64,000 nt of DNA from an uncultured Bacteroides sp. (lineage in GTDB: Bacteria; Bacteroidota; Bacteroidia; Bacteroidales; Bacteroidaceae), in the NCBI RefSeq assembly GCF_963675905.1, contig NZ_OY780936.1, positions 2,179,946 through 2,243,945 of the forward strand, in the 5' to 3' direction. The position numbers and the translations under genes were made by a program. How positions within the stretch are numbered: the stretch's first letter is position 1; each line of letters begins with the position of its first letter. Positions 26,181 to 36,400 of this stretch are shown in pieces. The notes beneath the pieces were generated by a model. It did no database searches and was not told the origin of the DNA. It saw nothing but the letters and a program-made list of their open reading frames with translations.

Positions 26181-27275
26181 ATGACAAAATTCCATTATAT
26201 AACTCCTATTCTTCTTTCATTATTAGTTTGCTCATGTGTATCCATCAGTCAGATATCTATTGACAATCTTGAGCCTGCAAAAGTAAGTTTTCATAAGGAT
26301 ATAAAAACTATTGCAATTGTCAATAACACAATTACTGATAAGGCAACTACAGTAACTGAAGAAAGAGGAGAATATAACCATCTTATAAGTACAAAATCCA
26401 CATTTCAAGGGAATGCTAAATTAACTTCCGAAGTTTTTGCAGAAAATGTAGCAGCGGCAAACTTTTTTAATGAAGTGATAATCTGTGATTCAGCCTTGAG
26501 AGAGAAAGATCTGTTGCCACGAGAATCTGAATTATCACAAAATGAAGTTAAGAAACTAACATCAGATCTTGGAGTAGACATGCTTTTTTCTGTAGAAAAC
26601 GTTACGATAAAAACAGACCAGAGAACCTACATTCTTGATAATATATTCCGAAGCACTATTGATGCTACAGTTGCACCAATGATAAAGGTATATCTTCCAT
26701 CTCGTGTGAAACCACTTTTTATTATTTATCCTGAGGATAAGATCTTTTGGGATGGATATGGCCTATCTCCAGATATAGCAGAAAAAAATCTGATAACCAA
26801 AGATTCACTGATAAAAGAAGCTTCTGCATTTGCCGGAGAGCTACCAACAAAAGTTATTTTACCAAGATGGGAGAAAGCTAATAGATTTTACTACACTTCC
26901 GGATGTCTTGAGTTAAGGGATGGTGGCGCGCTTGTTCGTGAAGGTTCATGGGACGATGCATTAAAATTATGGCAAACAGCATACGAAAAGAAAAGCAAAA
27001 AAATAAAGATGAGAACAGCCTTAAACATTGCTTTATATTACGAATTACAGAATAAAATTGAGCAAGCAATAGAATGGGCAGAAAAAGCTGATAAAATAAT
27101 CCAGGAAAAAGAAAACAAAAAAGGAAAGATCGTTGAAGAAAAACAAGCCCGACTCAATAGTAACGATTCACAAGATTACATTATTATTACAAGGTATTTA
27201 TTGACACTGAAAGAAAGAATGAATGCTATACAAACATTAAATCTGCAAATGGAACGTTTTAATGGCAATTTTTAA
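26181..27275 (+). CDS. Lipoprotein of the DUF6340 type with a C-terminal TPR-like region
   Basis: 364 residues. The signal peptide ends in the lipobox LLVCSC (Cys near residue 19). The opening ISQISIDNLEPAKVSFHKDIKTIAIVNN recalls Bacteroidota lipoproteins I know as DUF6340; that name is from memory. The middle (about 130-235) is a mixed fold with no motif I can name. Residues about 235-310 contain helix pairs (WDDALKLWQTAYEKKSKK, ALNIALYYELQNKIEQAIEWAEKA) that resemble TPRs. It is probably anchored in the outer membrane facing the periplasm. Function unknown. Confidence 0.8.
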   Translation: MTKFHYITPILLSLLVCSCVSISQISIDNLEPAKVSFHKDIKTIAIVNNTITDKATTVTEERGEYNHLISTKSTFQGNAKLTSEVFAENVAAANFFNEVIICDSALREKDLLPRESELSQNEVKKLTSDLGVDMLFSVENVTIKTDQRTYILDNIFRSTIDATVAPMIKVYLPSRVKPLFIIYPEDKIFWDGYGLSPDIAEKNLITKDSLIKEASAFAGELPTKVILPRWEKANRFYYTSGCLELRDGGALVREGSWDDALKLWQTAYEKKSKKIKMRTALNIALYYELQNKIEQAIEWAEKADKIIQEKENKKGKIVEEKQARLNSNDSQDYIIITRYLLTLKERMNAIQTLNLQMERFNGNF

Positions 27276-27306
27276 TAGATTTTATAGCATGATTAATTTT
27301 TTTTTG

Positions 27307-27314
27307 TACTTTTG
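27307..27314 (+). promoter_or_regulatory. Predicted -7 box of the acidic hypothetical gene
   Basis: TACTTTTG matches TAnnTTTG, 33 bases before the ATG. Confidence 0.55.
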
Positions 27315-27347
27315 GGTAAAATACTGAAAAGATAAATTTATCTATAT

Positions 27348-27794
27348 ATGAAATTAAGTGCACAATCGCAATCCCTTATAGAGTCGGCAATAAAAGAGGC
27401 TATCTGCCAATTTGCCGGAAATGATGAACAAACTATTGTTACAGATATTCATATACTTCCTAAACAAGATTCAGGAGAATTATGCATATTCAATGATGAC
27501 GAGGAAGAACTATCTAAAGTTATAGTTGAAGAATGGATAGAAAATGATACTGAAGATTTTTCTCAGAACGTAGAACGTATTCTCCGCGCTACGCTTAACA
27601 AGTTAAAGGAAGCGGGAATATTTGATAATCTTACTCTGCTAAAACCTTATTCAGTTGTTCTTGTTGACGAAGAAAAGGAATCTATTACAGACCTTTTGCT
27701 GATGGATGACGACACCGTATTAGTCAACGATGAACTACTAAAAGGACTGGATGAAGAATTGGATGAATTCTTAAAAAAACTACTGGAGGATTAA
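27348..27794 (+). CDS. Acidic conserved-looking hypothetical protein
   Basis: 148 residues, strongly acidic (many Glu and Asp, with a DEELDEFLKKLLED tail), with no signal peptide or membrane segment. The sequence alternates helices (SLIESAIKEAICQF, NVERILRATLNKLKEAGIF) and short strands (SVVLVDEEKESITDLLLMDDDTVLVNDELL). I do not recognise a family. A promoter-like box and a terminator frame it as a single-gene unit, which supports it being real. A small cytoplasmic binding protein is all that can be inferred. Confidence 0.75.
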   Translation: MKLSAQSQSLIESAIKEAICQFAGNDEQTIVTDIHILPKQDSGELCIFNDDEEELSKVIVEEWIENDTEDFSQNVERILRATLNKLKEAGIFDNLTLLKPYSVVLVDEEKESITDLLLMDDDTVLVNDELLKGLDEELDEFLKKLLED

Positions 27795-27816
27795 TTCTCA
27801 GTTAAGAATATAATTG

Positions 27817-27848
27817 AAAAGGGCACCCATTAAGGTGCCTTTTTTGTT
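27817..27848 (+). terminator. Rho-independent terminator after the acidic hypothetical
   Basis: AAAAGGGCACC pairs with GGTGCCTTTT around ATTAA-type loop bases and runs into a T tract. Confidence 0.85.
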
Positions 27849-27855
27849 TCATCCA

Positions 27856-28166
27856 TCACTACCATCACCATTTCGCCTAACACACTAGACAACAACTAAT
27901 TATAAAGTAATGGATTGATTTCTACCATCACCAAACCATCACCAAAAGGCATGAACCCTCACCTTTTGGATCACATTCAGTAGATTTCGGGCTTATTTAT
28001 CCTGAGCAACAATATCGTTGAGTTCGATTCGATTTTGAATAAAAACAACTCGAAAAGGTGAGGGATGCCCCAAAAAGTGAGGGTTTGATGATGGTTCAAA
28101 ACTCTACCATCACTAAATAATACGCTATATTTTAATGCATTACAAAAAAAGGTGAGGGAGTGAGGG
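27856..28166. repeat. Short CTACCATCAC and GGTGAGGG repeats
   Basis: CTACCATCAC occurs near 27859, 27922 and 28104. GGTGAGGG or GTGAGGG occurs at 28057, 28077, 28151 and 28160, and the reverse CCCTCACC at 27956. Arms such as CCCTCACCTTTT and AAAAGGTGAGGG can pair. Confidence 0.65.
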
Positions 28167-28184
28167 ATGATTTTCGTTTTTCTG

Positions 28185-28348
28185 GGTTCTTCGTCACTTT
28201 AGGTGCAAGCAAACAGGTTTAAATGCTTATCCAATCAAGATTATACATGCTTTTTGATAAGCCATTTATTAAATCTGATAAAAAGTCTACAAAACACCAG
28301 AAATAAGAGGCTTAATATAATATCTTGCACCTAAAGTGACGAAGAACC
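28185..28348. mobile_element. MITE-like element, 164 bases with 25-base perfect terminal inverted repeats
   Basis: The left end (28185-28209, beginning GGTTCTTCGTCACTTTAGGT) is repeated in perfect inverse at 28324-28348. The flanking octamers TTTTTCTG (28177-28184) and TTTTTCTA (28349-28356) agree at seven of eight positions, as expected of an 8-base target duplication. The 114-base interior is AT-rich and has no reading frame. The 8-base duplication and the GGnTCTTC-type ends recall ISL3-family transposons, which would have to act in trans; that family link is from memory. Confidence 0.8.
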
Positions 28349-28425
28349 TTTTTCTATAAGATCAGTGCAAAAGTACAATGCAAAAACATCCCGCCGGCTT
28401 TTTTAAAAACGTAACCGGATGTTGA

Positions 28426-28468
28426 TCAAACTCCCGCCTGCTTTCAAAAACAGCAGGCGGGAGTTTGA
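28426..28468. repeat. GC-rich 17-bp-stem hairpin
   Basis: TCAAACTCCCGCCTGCT (28426-28442) pairs perfectly with AGCAGGCGGGAGTTTGA (28452-28468). A weaker ACATCC/GGATGT pair (28387-28422) lies just before it. It is not next to any gene end. Confidence 0.75.
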
Positions 28469-28570
28469 CCTTTCCTGGATTGAGTTTACAGTTTCTGTGG
28501 TTATTACTAGAACTGATTTACAATATTTTTCTTATTCCTAAGCCTGCTTGGCATTAAATTTTCAGCCATT

Positions 28571-28636
28571 CGCCAATGGATCTTATTTATTGGTGAATAA
28601 CTTTTATTGATAGGCCAATAAATAAGAACCATTGGG
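28571..28636. repeat. CCAATGG/CCATTGG long inverted repeat
   Basis: GCCAATGGATCTTATTTATTGG pairs with CCAATAAATAAGAACCATTGGGC with few mismatches, around about 20 unpaired bases. Confidence 0.65.
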
Positions 28637-28697
28637 CAATTATAATTATATATATTCTTTGAGAATCAATAATATTACATTTCCTGAAGAAAAGATA

Positions 28698-28741
28698 TTA
28701 AAAAAACGTGGATACACCCTACTAAGGCATATCCACGTTTA
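28698..28741 (-). terminator. Rho-independent terminator of valS
   Basis: AAACGTGGATA (28704-28714) pairs with TATCCACGTTT (28730-28740); the minus strand continues into a T tract. Confidence 0.85.
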
Positions 28742-28764
28742 TAATCGGTATATAATACTATTCG

Positions 28765-31395
28765 TTACTTATTCTCGAATCCTTCAATACTTTCCTTCAG
28801 AGATTTAATAATACTCTCGGCATCCGCTTGTTTCTTACGTTCCATTTCAATTACCGCAGCAGGAGCATTATTCACAAACCTCTCGTTGCTTAGTTTCTTA
28901 AGCACTGACTGCAAAAATCCTTCCTGATATTTCAGGTCGGCTTTAAGCTTTTCAATTTCGGCAGCAACATCGATCATATCACCCAGTGGCACCGCATATT
29001 CTGTTGTACCAACAATGAACGAAGCAGCACCGGCAGATTTCTCTTCAACTGATTTTAAAGAAGACAGATTACACATCTTGGAAATAGCCGGAGTCCAGTA
29101 TGCTACAGGGTTCGCTCCTATTATTTCAAGTTCAAGCTGATTCTTCTGAGCAATGTTCTTTTGCATACGTATGGTACGAACACCTGCAATAACTTCTTTC
29201 GTAGCCTCAAATGAGCTTAATGTAGCTTCATTAGCTGCAGCATAAGAAGGAAGAGTTTGAATCATCAAGCTTTCTCCATCCTTACGCTCAGTCAGACATT
29301 GCCACAACTCTTCTGTGATAAATGGCATGAATGGGTGAAGCAATCTAAGCAGATCATCGAAGAATTTCAAAGTAACCGCATAAGTTTTTCCATCAATTGG
29401 AGCGCCATAAGCAGGTTTAATCAATTCCAGGTACCAAGATGAGAATTCATCCCAGAAGAGTTTATAAACAACCATCAAAGCTTCAGACAAACGATATTTA
29501 GAGAACAAATCCTCTACTTCAGCAATAGCCTTGGTCATTACATTCTGGAACCAATCAGCAGCCAATGTTGCAGCTTCAGAAGGAGCAATTGTTTCGTCTA
29601 CTTCCCATCCTTTAATCAAACGGAAAGCATTCCATATCTTATTATTGAAGTTACGTCCTTGTTCACACAACTGGTCATCAAACAGAATATCGTTTCCTGC
29701 AGGAGCAGCAAGCATCATTCCCATACGAACACCATCGGCACCAAACTTCTCGATCAAATCTAACGGATCAGGAGAATTGCCTAAAGACTTAGACATCTTA
29801 CGTCCTAACTTATCACGAACAATACCTGTGAAATATACATTCTTGAATGGCAATTCTTGTTTGTATTCATAACCGGCAATGATCATACGAGCTACCCAGA
29901 AGAAAATAATATCCGGACCAGTTACAAGATCGCTTGTTGGATAATAGTAGTTTATTTCTTCGTTTCCAGGATTATTAATTCCATCGAACAAAGAGATAGG
30001 CCATAACCATGAAGAGAACCAGGTATCAAGGCAATCTTCATCCTGACGAAGATCTGAGAGTTGCAAGTTAGCATCACCAGTCTTTGTACGAGCCAATTCC
30101 AAAGCTTCTTCTTCAGAAGCAGCAACTACGAAGCCACCTTTTGGAAGGAAGTAAGCAGGAATACGATGTCCCCACCACAACTGACGAGAAATACACCAGT
30201 CTTTCACATTCTCCATCCAGTGACGGTATGTGTTTTTGAATTTAGCAGGATGAAACTTAATATCATCGTTCATAACTGCATCTAAAGCAGGTTTTGACAA
30301 ATCTGTCATCTTCAGGAACCATTGCATAGACAGCTTAGGTTCAATTACCACATTTGTACGTTCTGAGTAACCAACTTTATTATCATAAGCTTCTTCCTTT
30401 TCAAGCAATCCGGCAGCAGCAAGATCTTTAGAGATCTGCTCACGAACATCGAAACGATCCATTCCAACGTACATGCCACCAGCTTCGCTGATAGTTCCAT
30501 CCGGATTGAAAATATCTATTGTCTGAAGATTATATTTTTCTCCCAGCATATAGTCGTTCACGTCATGAGCCGGAGTAACTTTCAAACATCCTGTACCAAA
30601 TTCGATGTCTACATAATCGTCCATAATGATAGGAACAGCACGGTTCACCAAAGGAACAATTACTTTCTTATCTTTCAGGTAGCTGTAACGAGGGTCGTTT
30701 GGATTTACACAAACGGCACTATCACCAAGGATAGTTTCCGGACGAGTTGTAGCTACTACGATATATTTGTTATCTTCGCCCTCAATCATGTAGCGCAGAT
30801 AGAATAATTTGCTATGTTCTTCCTTGTAGATAACTTCCTCATCAGACAAAGCTGTCAACGCTTTCGGATCCCAGTTTACCATACGAACACCACGGTAAAT
30901 CAATCCTTTATTATAAAGATCTACAAAGACTTTAAGTACGCTTTCTGAACGTGATTCGTCCATTGTAAACGCTGTACGATCCCAATCACAGGAAGCACCC
31001 AGCTTTTTCAACTGCTCAAGAATGATGCCACCGTGTTTATCTGTCCATGCCCAAGCATGTTTCAGAAACTCGTCACGAGTTAAATCTGTTTTTTTAATTC
31101 CTTCGGAAGCCAGTTTATTAACCACCTTTGCCTCTGTAGCAATAGAAGCATGGTCGGTACCCGGCACCCAGCAAGCATTCTTTCCTTCCATACGTGCACG
31201 ACGAACAAGGATATCCTGAATAGTATTGTTCAGCATGTGCCCCATATGCAACACACCAGTAACGTTAGGAGGAGGAATCACGACTGTATATGGTTCACGA
31301 CCATCAGGTTTTGAACTAAATAATTTGTTATCCAGCCAATACTGGTACCACTTATCCTCAACATCAGCGGGGTTGTACTTACTTGCTAATTCCAT
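28765..31395 (-). CDS. valS: Valine--tRNA ligase
   Basis: 876 residues, normal length. It is a class I aminoacyl-tRNA synthetase that charges tRNA-Val. The HIGH motif is HMGH at residues 50-53 within [16 protein letters not shown], and KMSKS is in [15 protein letters not shown] near residue 535. The editing domain is between them ([14 protein letters not shown]), the [17 protein letters not shown] segment follows, and a C-terminal coiled coil (about residues 805-875) is rich in Lys and Glu, as typical for ValRS. It is monocistronic and divergent from mazG. Confidence 0.98.
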   Translation of the reverse strand: MELASKYNPADVEDKWYQYWLDNKLFSSKPDGREPYTVVIPPPNVTGVLHMGHMLNNTIQDILVRRARMEGKNACWVPGTDHASIATEAKVVNKLASEGIKKTDLTRDEFLKHAWAWTDKHGGIILEQLKKLGASCDWDRTAFTMDESRSESVLKVFVDLYNKGLIYRGVRMVNWDPKALTALSDEEVIYKEEHSKLFYLRYMIEGEDNKYIVVATTRPETILGDSAVCVNPNDPRYSYLKDKKVIVPLVNRAVPIIMDDYVDIEFGTGCLKVTPAHDVNDYMLGEKYNLQTIDIFNPDGTISEAGGMYVGMDRFDVREQISKDLAAAGLLEKEEAYDNKVGYSERTNVVIEPKLSMQWFLKMTDLSKPALDAVMNDDIKFHPAKFKNTYRHWMENVKDWCISRQLWWGHRIPAYFLPKGGFVVAASEEEALELARTKTGDANLQLSDLRQDEDCLDTWFSSWLWPISLFDGINNPGNEEINYYYPTSDLVTGPDIIFFWVARMIIAGYEYKQELPFKNVYFTGIVRDKLGRKMSKSLGNSPDPLDLIEKFGADGVRMGMMLAAPAGNDILFDDQLCEQGRNFNNKIWNAFRLIKGWEVDETIAPSEAATLAADWFQNVMTKAIAEVEDLFSKYRLSEALMVVYKLFWDEFSSWYLELIKPAYGAPIDGKTYAVTLKFFDDLLRLLHPFMPFITEELWQCLTERKDGESLMIQTLPSYAAANEATLSSFEATKEVIAGVRTIRMQKNIAQKNQLELEIIGANPVAYWTPAISKMCNLSSLKSVEEKSAGAASFIVGTTEYAVPLGDMIDVAAEIEKLKADLKYQEGFLQSVLKKLSNERFVNNAPAAVIEMERKKQADAESIIKSLKESIEGFENK

Positions 31396-31436
31396 ATTAT
31401 ATTTTGATAATTTATTAATTCATTGAATATTGCCCG

Positions 31437-31444
31437 CAAAATTA
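31437..31444 (-). promoter_or_regulatory. Predicted -7 box of valS
   Basis: The minus strand reads TAATTTTG, an exact TAnnTTTG, 41 bases before the valS ATG. Confidence 0.6.
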
Positions 31445-31478
31445 ATAAAAAAAGACGATTAACTGCGAAAGAAATAGC

Positions 31479-31486
31479 TACTTTTG
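31479..31486 (+). promoter_or_regulatory. Predicted -7 box of mazG
   Basis: TACTTTTG matches TAnnTTTG, 24 bases before the ATG at 31511. It overlaps an in-frame TTG at 31484, which argues against that codon being the start. Confidence 0.6.
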
Positions 31487-31510
31487 CTCTTGATTAAAAG
31501 AATTACAGAC

Positions 31511-32296
31511 ATGCATACTAGAAAAGAACAAATGGAAGCCTTTGGCCGCTTTCTGGATATCCTTGATGAACTTCGTGTAAAATGCCCCTGGGACAGGAAG
31601 CAAACAAACGAAAGCTTAAGGGCAAACACCATTGAAGAGGTTTACGAATTAAGTGATGCTTTGATGAAAGGAGATAAAAAAGACACCTGCAAAGAGCTGG
31701 GAGATGTATTACTTCATGTTGCTTTTTATTCAAAAATAGCTTCCGAAACAGATGATTTTGATATTAAAGACGTTTGCGATCATTTGTGTGAAAAACTTAT
31801 TTTCCGTCATCCTCATGTATTTGGTGATGCAGTTGCTGAAACAGCCGGACAAGTTTCTCAAAACTGGGAACAGCTAAAATTAAAGGAAAAAGGTGGTAAT
31901 AAATCAGTTCTAAGTGGGGTACCAGCCTCACTCCCATCACTAATCAAAGCATATAGAATACAAGATAAAGCACGAAATGTAGGATTCGATTGGGAAAAGA
32001 AAGAGCAGGTATGGGATAAGGTAAAAGAAGAATTTAACGAACTGCAAATCGAAATTTCATCCATGGATAAAGATAAAATGGAAGCAGAATTGGGTGATTT
32101 ACTCTTTAGCATAATCAACGCAGCCCGCCTTTACGGAATAAATCCAGATAATGCACTTGAGCGTACTAACCATAAATTTATCCGTCGATTTAGTTATCTG
32201 GAAGAAAACACCATAAAACAAGGTCAAAACCTGAAAGATATGTCTCTTGAAGAGATGGATAAATACTGGAACGAGGCAAAGAAAAAAGGATTATAA
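31511..32296 (+). CDS. mazG: Nucleoside triphosphate pyrophosphohydrolase MazG
   Basis: 261 residues from the ATG at 31511 (MHTRKEQMEAF), usual for MazG. The enzyme cleaves noncanonical or excess NTPs to NMP and pyrophosphate. Two MazG repeats are visible. The first has the metal-binding EEVYELSDAL and ELGDVLLHVAFYSKIA, with FRHPHVFGD after it. The second has EEFNELQIEI and AELGDLLFSIINAARLYGINP, followed by ALERTNHKFIRRF. It is divergent from valS and convergent with the ECF sigma pair. Confidence 0.96.
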   Translation: MHTRKEQMEAFGRFLDILDELRVKCPWDRKQTNESLRANTIEEVYELSDALMKGDKKDTCKELGDVLLHVAFYSKIASETDDFDIKDVCDHLCEKLIFRHPHVFGDAVAETAGQVSQNWEQLKLKEKGGNKSVLSGVPASLPSLIKAYRIQDKARNVGFDWEKKEQVWDKVKEEFNELQIEISSMDKDKMEAELGDLLFSIINAARLYGINPDNALERTNHKFIRRFSYLEENTIKQGQNLKDMSLEEMDKYWNEAKKKGL

Positions 32297-32313
32297 CATC
32301 ATATATAAAAACA

Positions 32314-32356
32314 AAATGACCCGATGCATGATTTTTAAATCAAACATCAGGTCATT
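32314..32356 (-). terminator. Probable terminator of the ECF sigma pair
   Basis: AATGACCCGATG pairs with CATCAGGTCATT with one mismatch. The minus strand then runs into TTTTGTTTTTAT, fitting a terminator for the leftward genes. Confidence 0.5.
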
Positions 32357-32374
32357 CCCCCCTTAAACTAAATC

Positions 32375-32635
32375 CTATTTATAACTATTAACCTTCATTA
32401 CTGTAGAAAGAATTCTTTGTTTCAATTCCTCCTTTTCTGTGGAACTAATGCCCGGCTTATCATCCTCATTTAAGAGTACCTGCCTCGCATTCCGTGCCAA
32501 AGATTCCTTTTCGGGATTACATTTAAAATAATCATCCCAATACTTCTTCAATGAAGAAGTCTGCTCGAAAACATAACAAATAAAACGATCATTTGTTAAG
32601 AAGTCTTCTATATTGTTAAGTTCATCTTTTCCCAC
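32375..32635 (-). CDS. Short protein resembling only the N-terminal domain of FecR-type anti-sigma factors
   Basis: 86 residues. The segment FLTNDRFICYVFEQTSSLKKYWDDYFKCNPEKE followed by ARNARQVLL matches the cytoplasmic sigma-binding start of Bacteroides FecR-type anti-sigma factors (F-xx-D-x-F, W, F-x-x-x-P-E). A normal FecR continues with a membrane helix and a periplasmic domain of about 200 residues. Here the frame ends at KVNSYK with a stop, and no remnant of the rest is visible downstream. It lies 78 bases after the ECF sigma gene in the same direction and is probably its cytosolic partner; that is an inference. Confidence 0.65.
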   Translation of the reverse strand: MGKDELNNIEDFLTNDRFICYVFEQTSSLKKYWDDYFKCNPEKESLARNARQVLLNEDDKPGISSTEKEELKQRILSTVMKVNSYK

Positions 32636-32713
32636 TTTATCATATAATTTATTGATATAATAAAAAAACGAATAAAGGGAGAAGTTGTACTCATTAATTT
32701 CTATAAAAATATA

Positions 32714-33292
32714 TTAAACAGCAATACTTCTGAGTTTTAATATTCCACGATGAATTAAATTTCGCACTGACTGATAATTCATATCCATCAACACACAAAT
32801 ATCCTCATACTTTTTTTCTTCGATATAATACAGTGTCAGAGCCTCTTTTTGTCTTGGCGGAAGCTGATTTAAAAGGTATTTCACCTTTTCATTTGAGACA
32901 CAATCCATCTCAAAGTTAATATAGTCGTCTTCCACATTTTCTGAAGCCACAGGATTTAATTCCTCAACAGCCTGATCTGAGTAATTAATTCTTTTGCGGC
33001 TTTCATCGCACAATTTATTTTTCAATGAAATGAATAGATATGATTTTAAATTTGCTATTTCACTAAGATCTTCGCGTTTACTAAAGATCTTAATAAAGAC
33101 ATCGTGAATGCAGTCTTTTAAAAGCTCTTTATCTGTGGTTAGGCGACAACCATAATTAAAAAGCATATTCACGTGCAAATCGTATAATCTGGAGAATGCT
33201 TTAACATCTCCTGATACTAAAAGGGAAAGTAACTGCGACACTTCAGTATCGACACTTATACAATCCATTCTATTCTCATCTTGTTCCTTCAT
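32714..33292 (-). CDS. RNA polymerase ECF-type sigma-70 factor
   Basis: 192 residues. Region 2 is at about residues 24-95 (FSRLYDLHVNMLFNYGCRLTTDKELLKDCIHDVFIKIF). Region 4 is at about 135-188 (LLNQLPPRQKEALTLYYIEEKKYEDICVLMDMNYQSVRNLIHRGILKLR), ending in the helix-turn-helix that reads the -33 box. ECF factors in Bacteroides usually pair with a FecR anti-sigma and a SusC-type transporter; here only a FecR-N-like fragment follows. It has its own promoter-like box. Confidence 0.95.
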   Translation of the reverse strand: MKEQDENRMDCISVDTEVSQLLSLLVSGDVKAFSRLYDLHVNMLFNYGCRLTTDKELLKDCIHDVFIKIFSKREDLSEIANLKSYLFISLKNKLCDESRKRINYSDQAVEELNPVASENVEDDYINFEMDCVSNEKVKYLLNQLPPRQKEALTLYYIEEKKYEDICVLMDMNYQSVRNLIHRGILKLRSIAV

Positions 33293-33338
33293 GATATTCT
33301 TTAAAAAAATTAAGCATTGCCCCCTTGAAGAGACAATG

Positions 33339-33346
33339 CAAAACTA
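33339..33346 (-). promoter_or_regulatory. Predicted -7 box of the ECF sigma gene
   Basis: The minus strand reads TAGTTTTG, matching TAnnTTTG, 46 bases before the ATG. Confidence 0.5.
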
Positions 33347-33450
33347 AAGCTATGAAGGATTTTATTTAGGGAATATTTGATTATAGAGTAGAAATAATTG
33401 ATAATCTGCTTTACAACATATTTATAGCAAATATTCCCATTTATTCAGTT

Positions 33451-36400
33451 CTATAAAGCCTTAAACCAATATACAGAAGGGGCATTAGAATTTCCTTTAA
33501 ACTGGTAAGAATCACCACCTTTCAACTTCTTAACAAGAGTTGTAACTTTACCACTCTTTATATCAATTTGTTTAAGTGAATATGTTCCGGCAGCCAGCGG
33601 TAAAGCAAAATTTTCTTTCGATTGGGAATAAACAATCACTCCCAAACCGTTTTTTTCCAATTTATAATATCCATCTGTACCTGTTTTTTCTACATGCATT
33701 TTTGCTGCATCATTTAAAAAAGAAGGATCATTTATACCTGGTAACACTGGTAAAGATCCTCCGGCCATAAATACAGCCCATGCCATATCAGGATAATTCT
33801 GAGCATAAAAAGTCACAGCTTTTTCCGGATACTTTTCTCTGTATTCGCTAACGGCTTTATATGCTTCATTGAAGGTTACTTTGCCAACTTTCATCTGACG
33901 TGCATGTTGTCTTGGAGCTAAATTCTTTCCACCTTCGGGAGCATAAGTTGTTCCATCACTTTTATAATGCCAGTATCTTATATCTATAATATCAACCAAA
34001 GCCGAACGCTTTTTGTCTTTAAGGATAGCATCCTGAACATCTTTTGTTGTACTAAGAGCAACTGTTGCATGCTTACCTGTTTCCTTTTCCCATGCACCTA
34101 TTTCATCTAGCCAGAAATCAACAAAATGAAGAGGACCAGTAAATTCTGCACTAATTAGCTGAACCACGTTCTTGTTTTCTGCAAAATTATTCAGACACTG
34201 ACGAATATATTTTTTATGAAGTTCTCTTCTTACAGGATGAGATATGTCATAAAAACGGTCGGCCATAAATATTCTCTTATCGCCTGTAAAAGGAACTGGC
34301 TCTGGGAAATCTGTGTCATTAATATTATTAGCCGAACGCCATGGACAATCTACCCAGTGTGCACCAGCTTCAAGAATATTGTGCTGGAAATAATTCTCAT
34401 GGAAAAGTACCAATCCTTCCTTGTCCGATTGAGTAGCAAATTCTTTCAGTCGTCCCCAATACCATGCATTAGGTCTGGTCAAATCGTATTTTGACAATCC
34501 TTCCCAGGCAGAACTTTCACCGCTTCGTCCAAATGGCTGTTCATAGAATGGCCCCCATACATCTCCTGTTCTGCGGCGAGTACGTTCATGATCGTCTCTC
34601 CTTCTGTCATACCACAATCCATAATTATGATCTAATACAGTTATCTTCTCATTCTTCATGAAGTTTACAACAGAATCAATACGATCGGTAAGACCTAATC
34701 CTTCTCTTCCCGGAACAAATCTGGTAATATGTGGTTTTGCCTTTGCCAGGTAGTTTGTTCTTAGCTTGCCACTCCACCAGGAAACTTCAGAACGATTACC
34801 TGTAAGAAGTTGGTTGTTTACTACAATTCTACCGTCTTCAACTGACATTGTTTTCATTGAAGAAGCTTTTTCCTTTTCTACCTTTAGTGATGAAGCCAGT
34901 TTTAGTTTATTTTGATCTGCAGAGACCAAAAGTGTATCTTGTTCAATCCAATGGCGTAGTGTCAATTTTGGAGTGTAAGCTTGTTTTGCCATTTCTGCTG
35001 CAACCGCAATAGTCGGACTGCTGGAAGCATCCGTACTAACAGGTAGGATACGAGCTCTTTGAGAACAATCTTTGCCTAGTCGTTCTGCCAGTTGAGAATA
35101 GAAAATGCTTCTTGGTTGAATATGGTTATTTGACTCATTCCATTCACCATCTCCGGAGAATTGAGCCCAACAGCCGTATGCTCTGTTCACTGCATCTTTT
35201 GCAGGAGAATAACATTCTATTTCAGCCGCAGAACATTGCCAGAAAAGACTGTTTGACGATCCCCAGCCTGCACCATTGAAATCTTGTCCCATATTCTTAA
35301 ACGTAAGATTATTGCCATCAATATTAACGACATCAAACAATAATCCGCAAGCCCAGCTATCAATAGCTCCACTGAAACCAAAAGATTCTTTTGCCTCACA
35401 TTGTACAAAGGCATTTGGTCCGGGAGCACAATATCCTGCTCCGAAATCGTGAATACCGTGTTCAGAGTAACAACGTTGAAAAAGAGTTTGCTGTCCCATA
35501 GTGAGGAAAGTATTTCTGCGTAATCCTCCAATTTCAGAAACCGGATCAGTTGAGATACAATCTTCTACTGTTACTTTTGATGCTGTTCTTTGAACAAATA
35601 CCGCACTTCCGGCAAAATATCTGAATGAAGCATGACGAACCCAGCAGTTCTCTGCGTTTTCAATGGATACACCAGTCCAGCAATGATCTTCATCTTTTGG
35701 ATATTTTTTATTATATTCAGATTCAAAAGAGATATTTTCTACACCAGAATCAGAGATACGACCATTCCAATGATATAACAACACCTGAGCTTTGCCTTGT
35801 TGAGCATCAACAGCCATTGTTAACGGAACATCCAATTCCACATTTCCATTATTTAAGCTGGAAATTGTTCTGTCCCAATAGATTTCAATATCACCGGCCT
35901 TCCAGCCTAAAGCTGTAATGCCTCCACCAAAGTGCTCGCAACCTAAACTTTCAATCCATTTCGTAGTTGAAGGACGATAGATCATCACTCTATCTCCTTT
36001 TTTAAGTTTAGCAGCTGAAGCTACAGTAATTGTACGTGAATTAACGGGAATATAAGAAGATGTAACAGATAGTGTATCAGTAACAGAAAAATCATTTTTC
36101 CCTTCGACATAAACCACTGCACCTCTATCAGAACCTCTTTTAACTAAAATAGTCTGGTTTTTGTCAGCTCCGCGTAAAACAACACCAGATTTAGAGATGA
36201 ACAGAGATTTATCTAAATGGAAAACACCTTTACCTAGCAAAACTGCTCCTCTGAATCCATTTTTGTCAGGAGCCAAAGAAGAAACATAATTTATAGCTCT
36301 TTGAATTACAGAAGAGCAATCGCCTTCCTGATTATAGACAACTATTTTATTAGGCACCTCTGGTATATCTTTCTCTGAACTTCGATATCCACAATAGGAG

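Larger units (their letters stand above)
27849..28764. other. Repeat-rich intergenic stretch before valS
   Basis: No gene is visible in about 900 bases. Left to right it holds the CTACCATCAC / GGTGAGGG repeats (27856-28166), a MITE-like element (28177-28356), GC-rich hairpins (28387-28468), a CCAAT-type inverted repeat (28571-28636) and the valS terminator. Confidence 0.7.

Noticed and set aside
31484-31510. TTG start for mazG at 31484
   Set aside because: It falls within the predicted -7 promoter box; the ATG at 31511 gives the normal MazG start.
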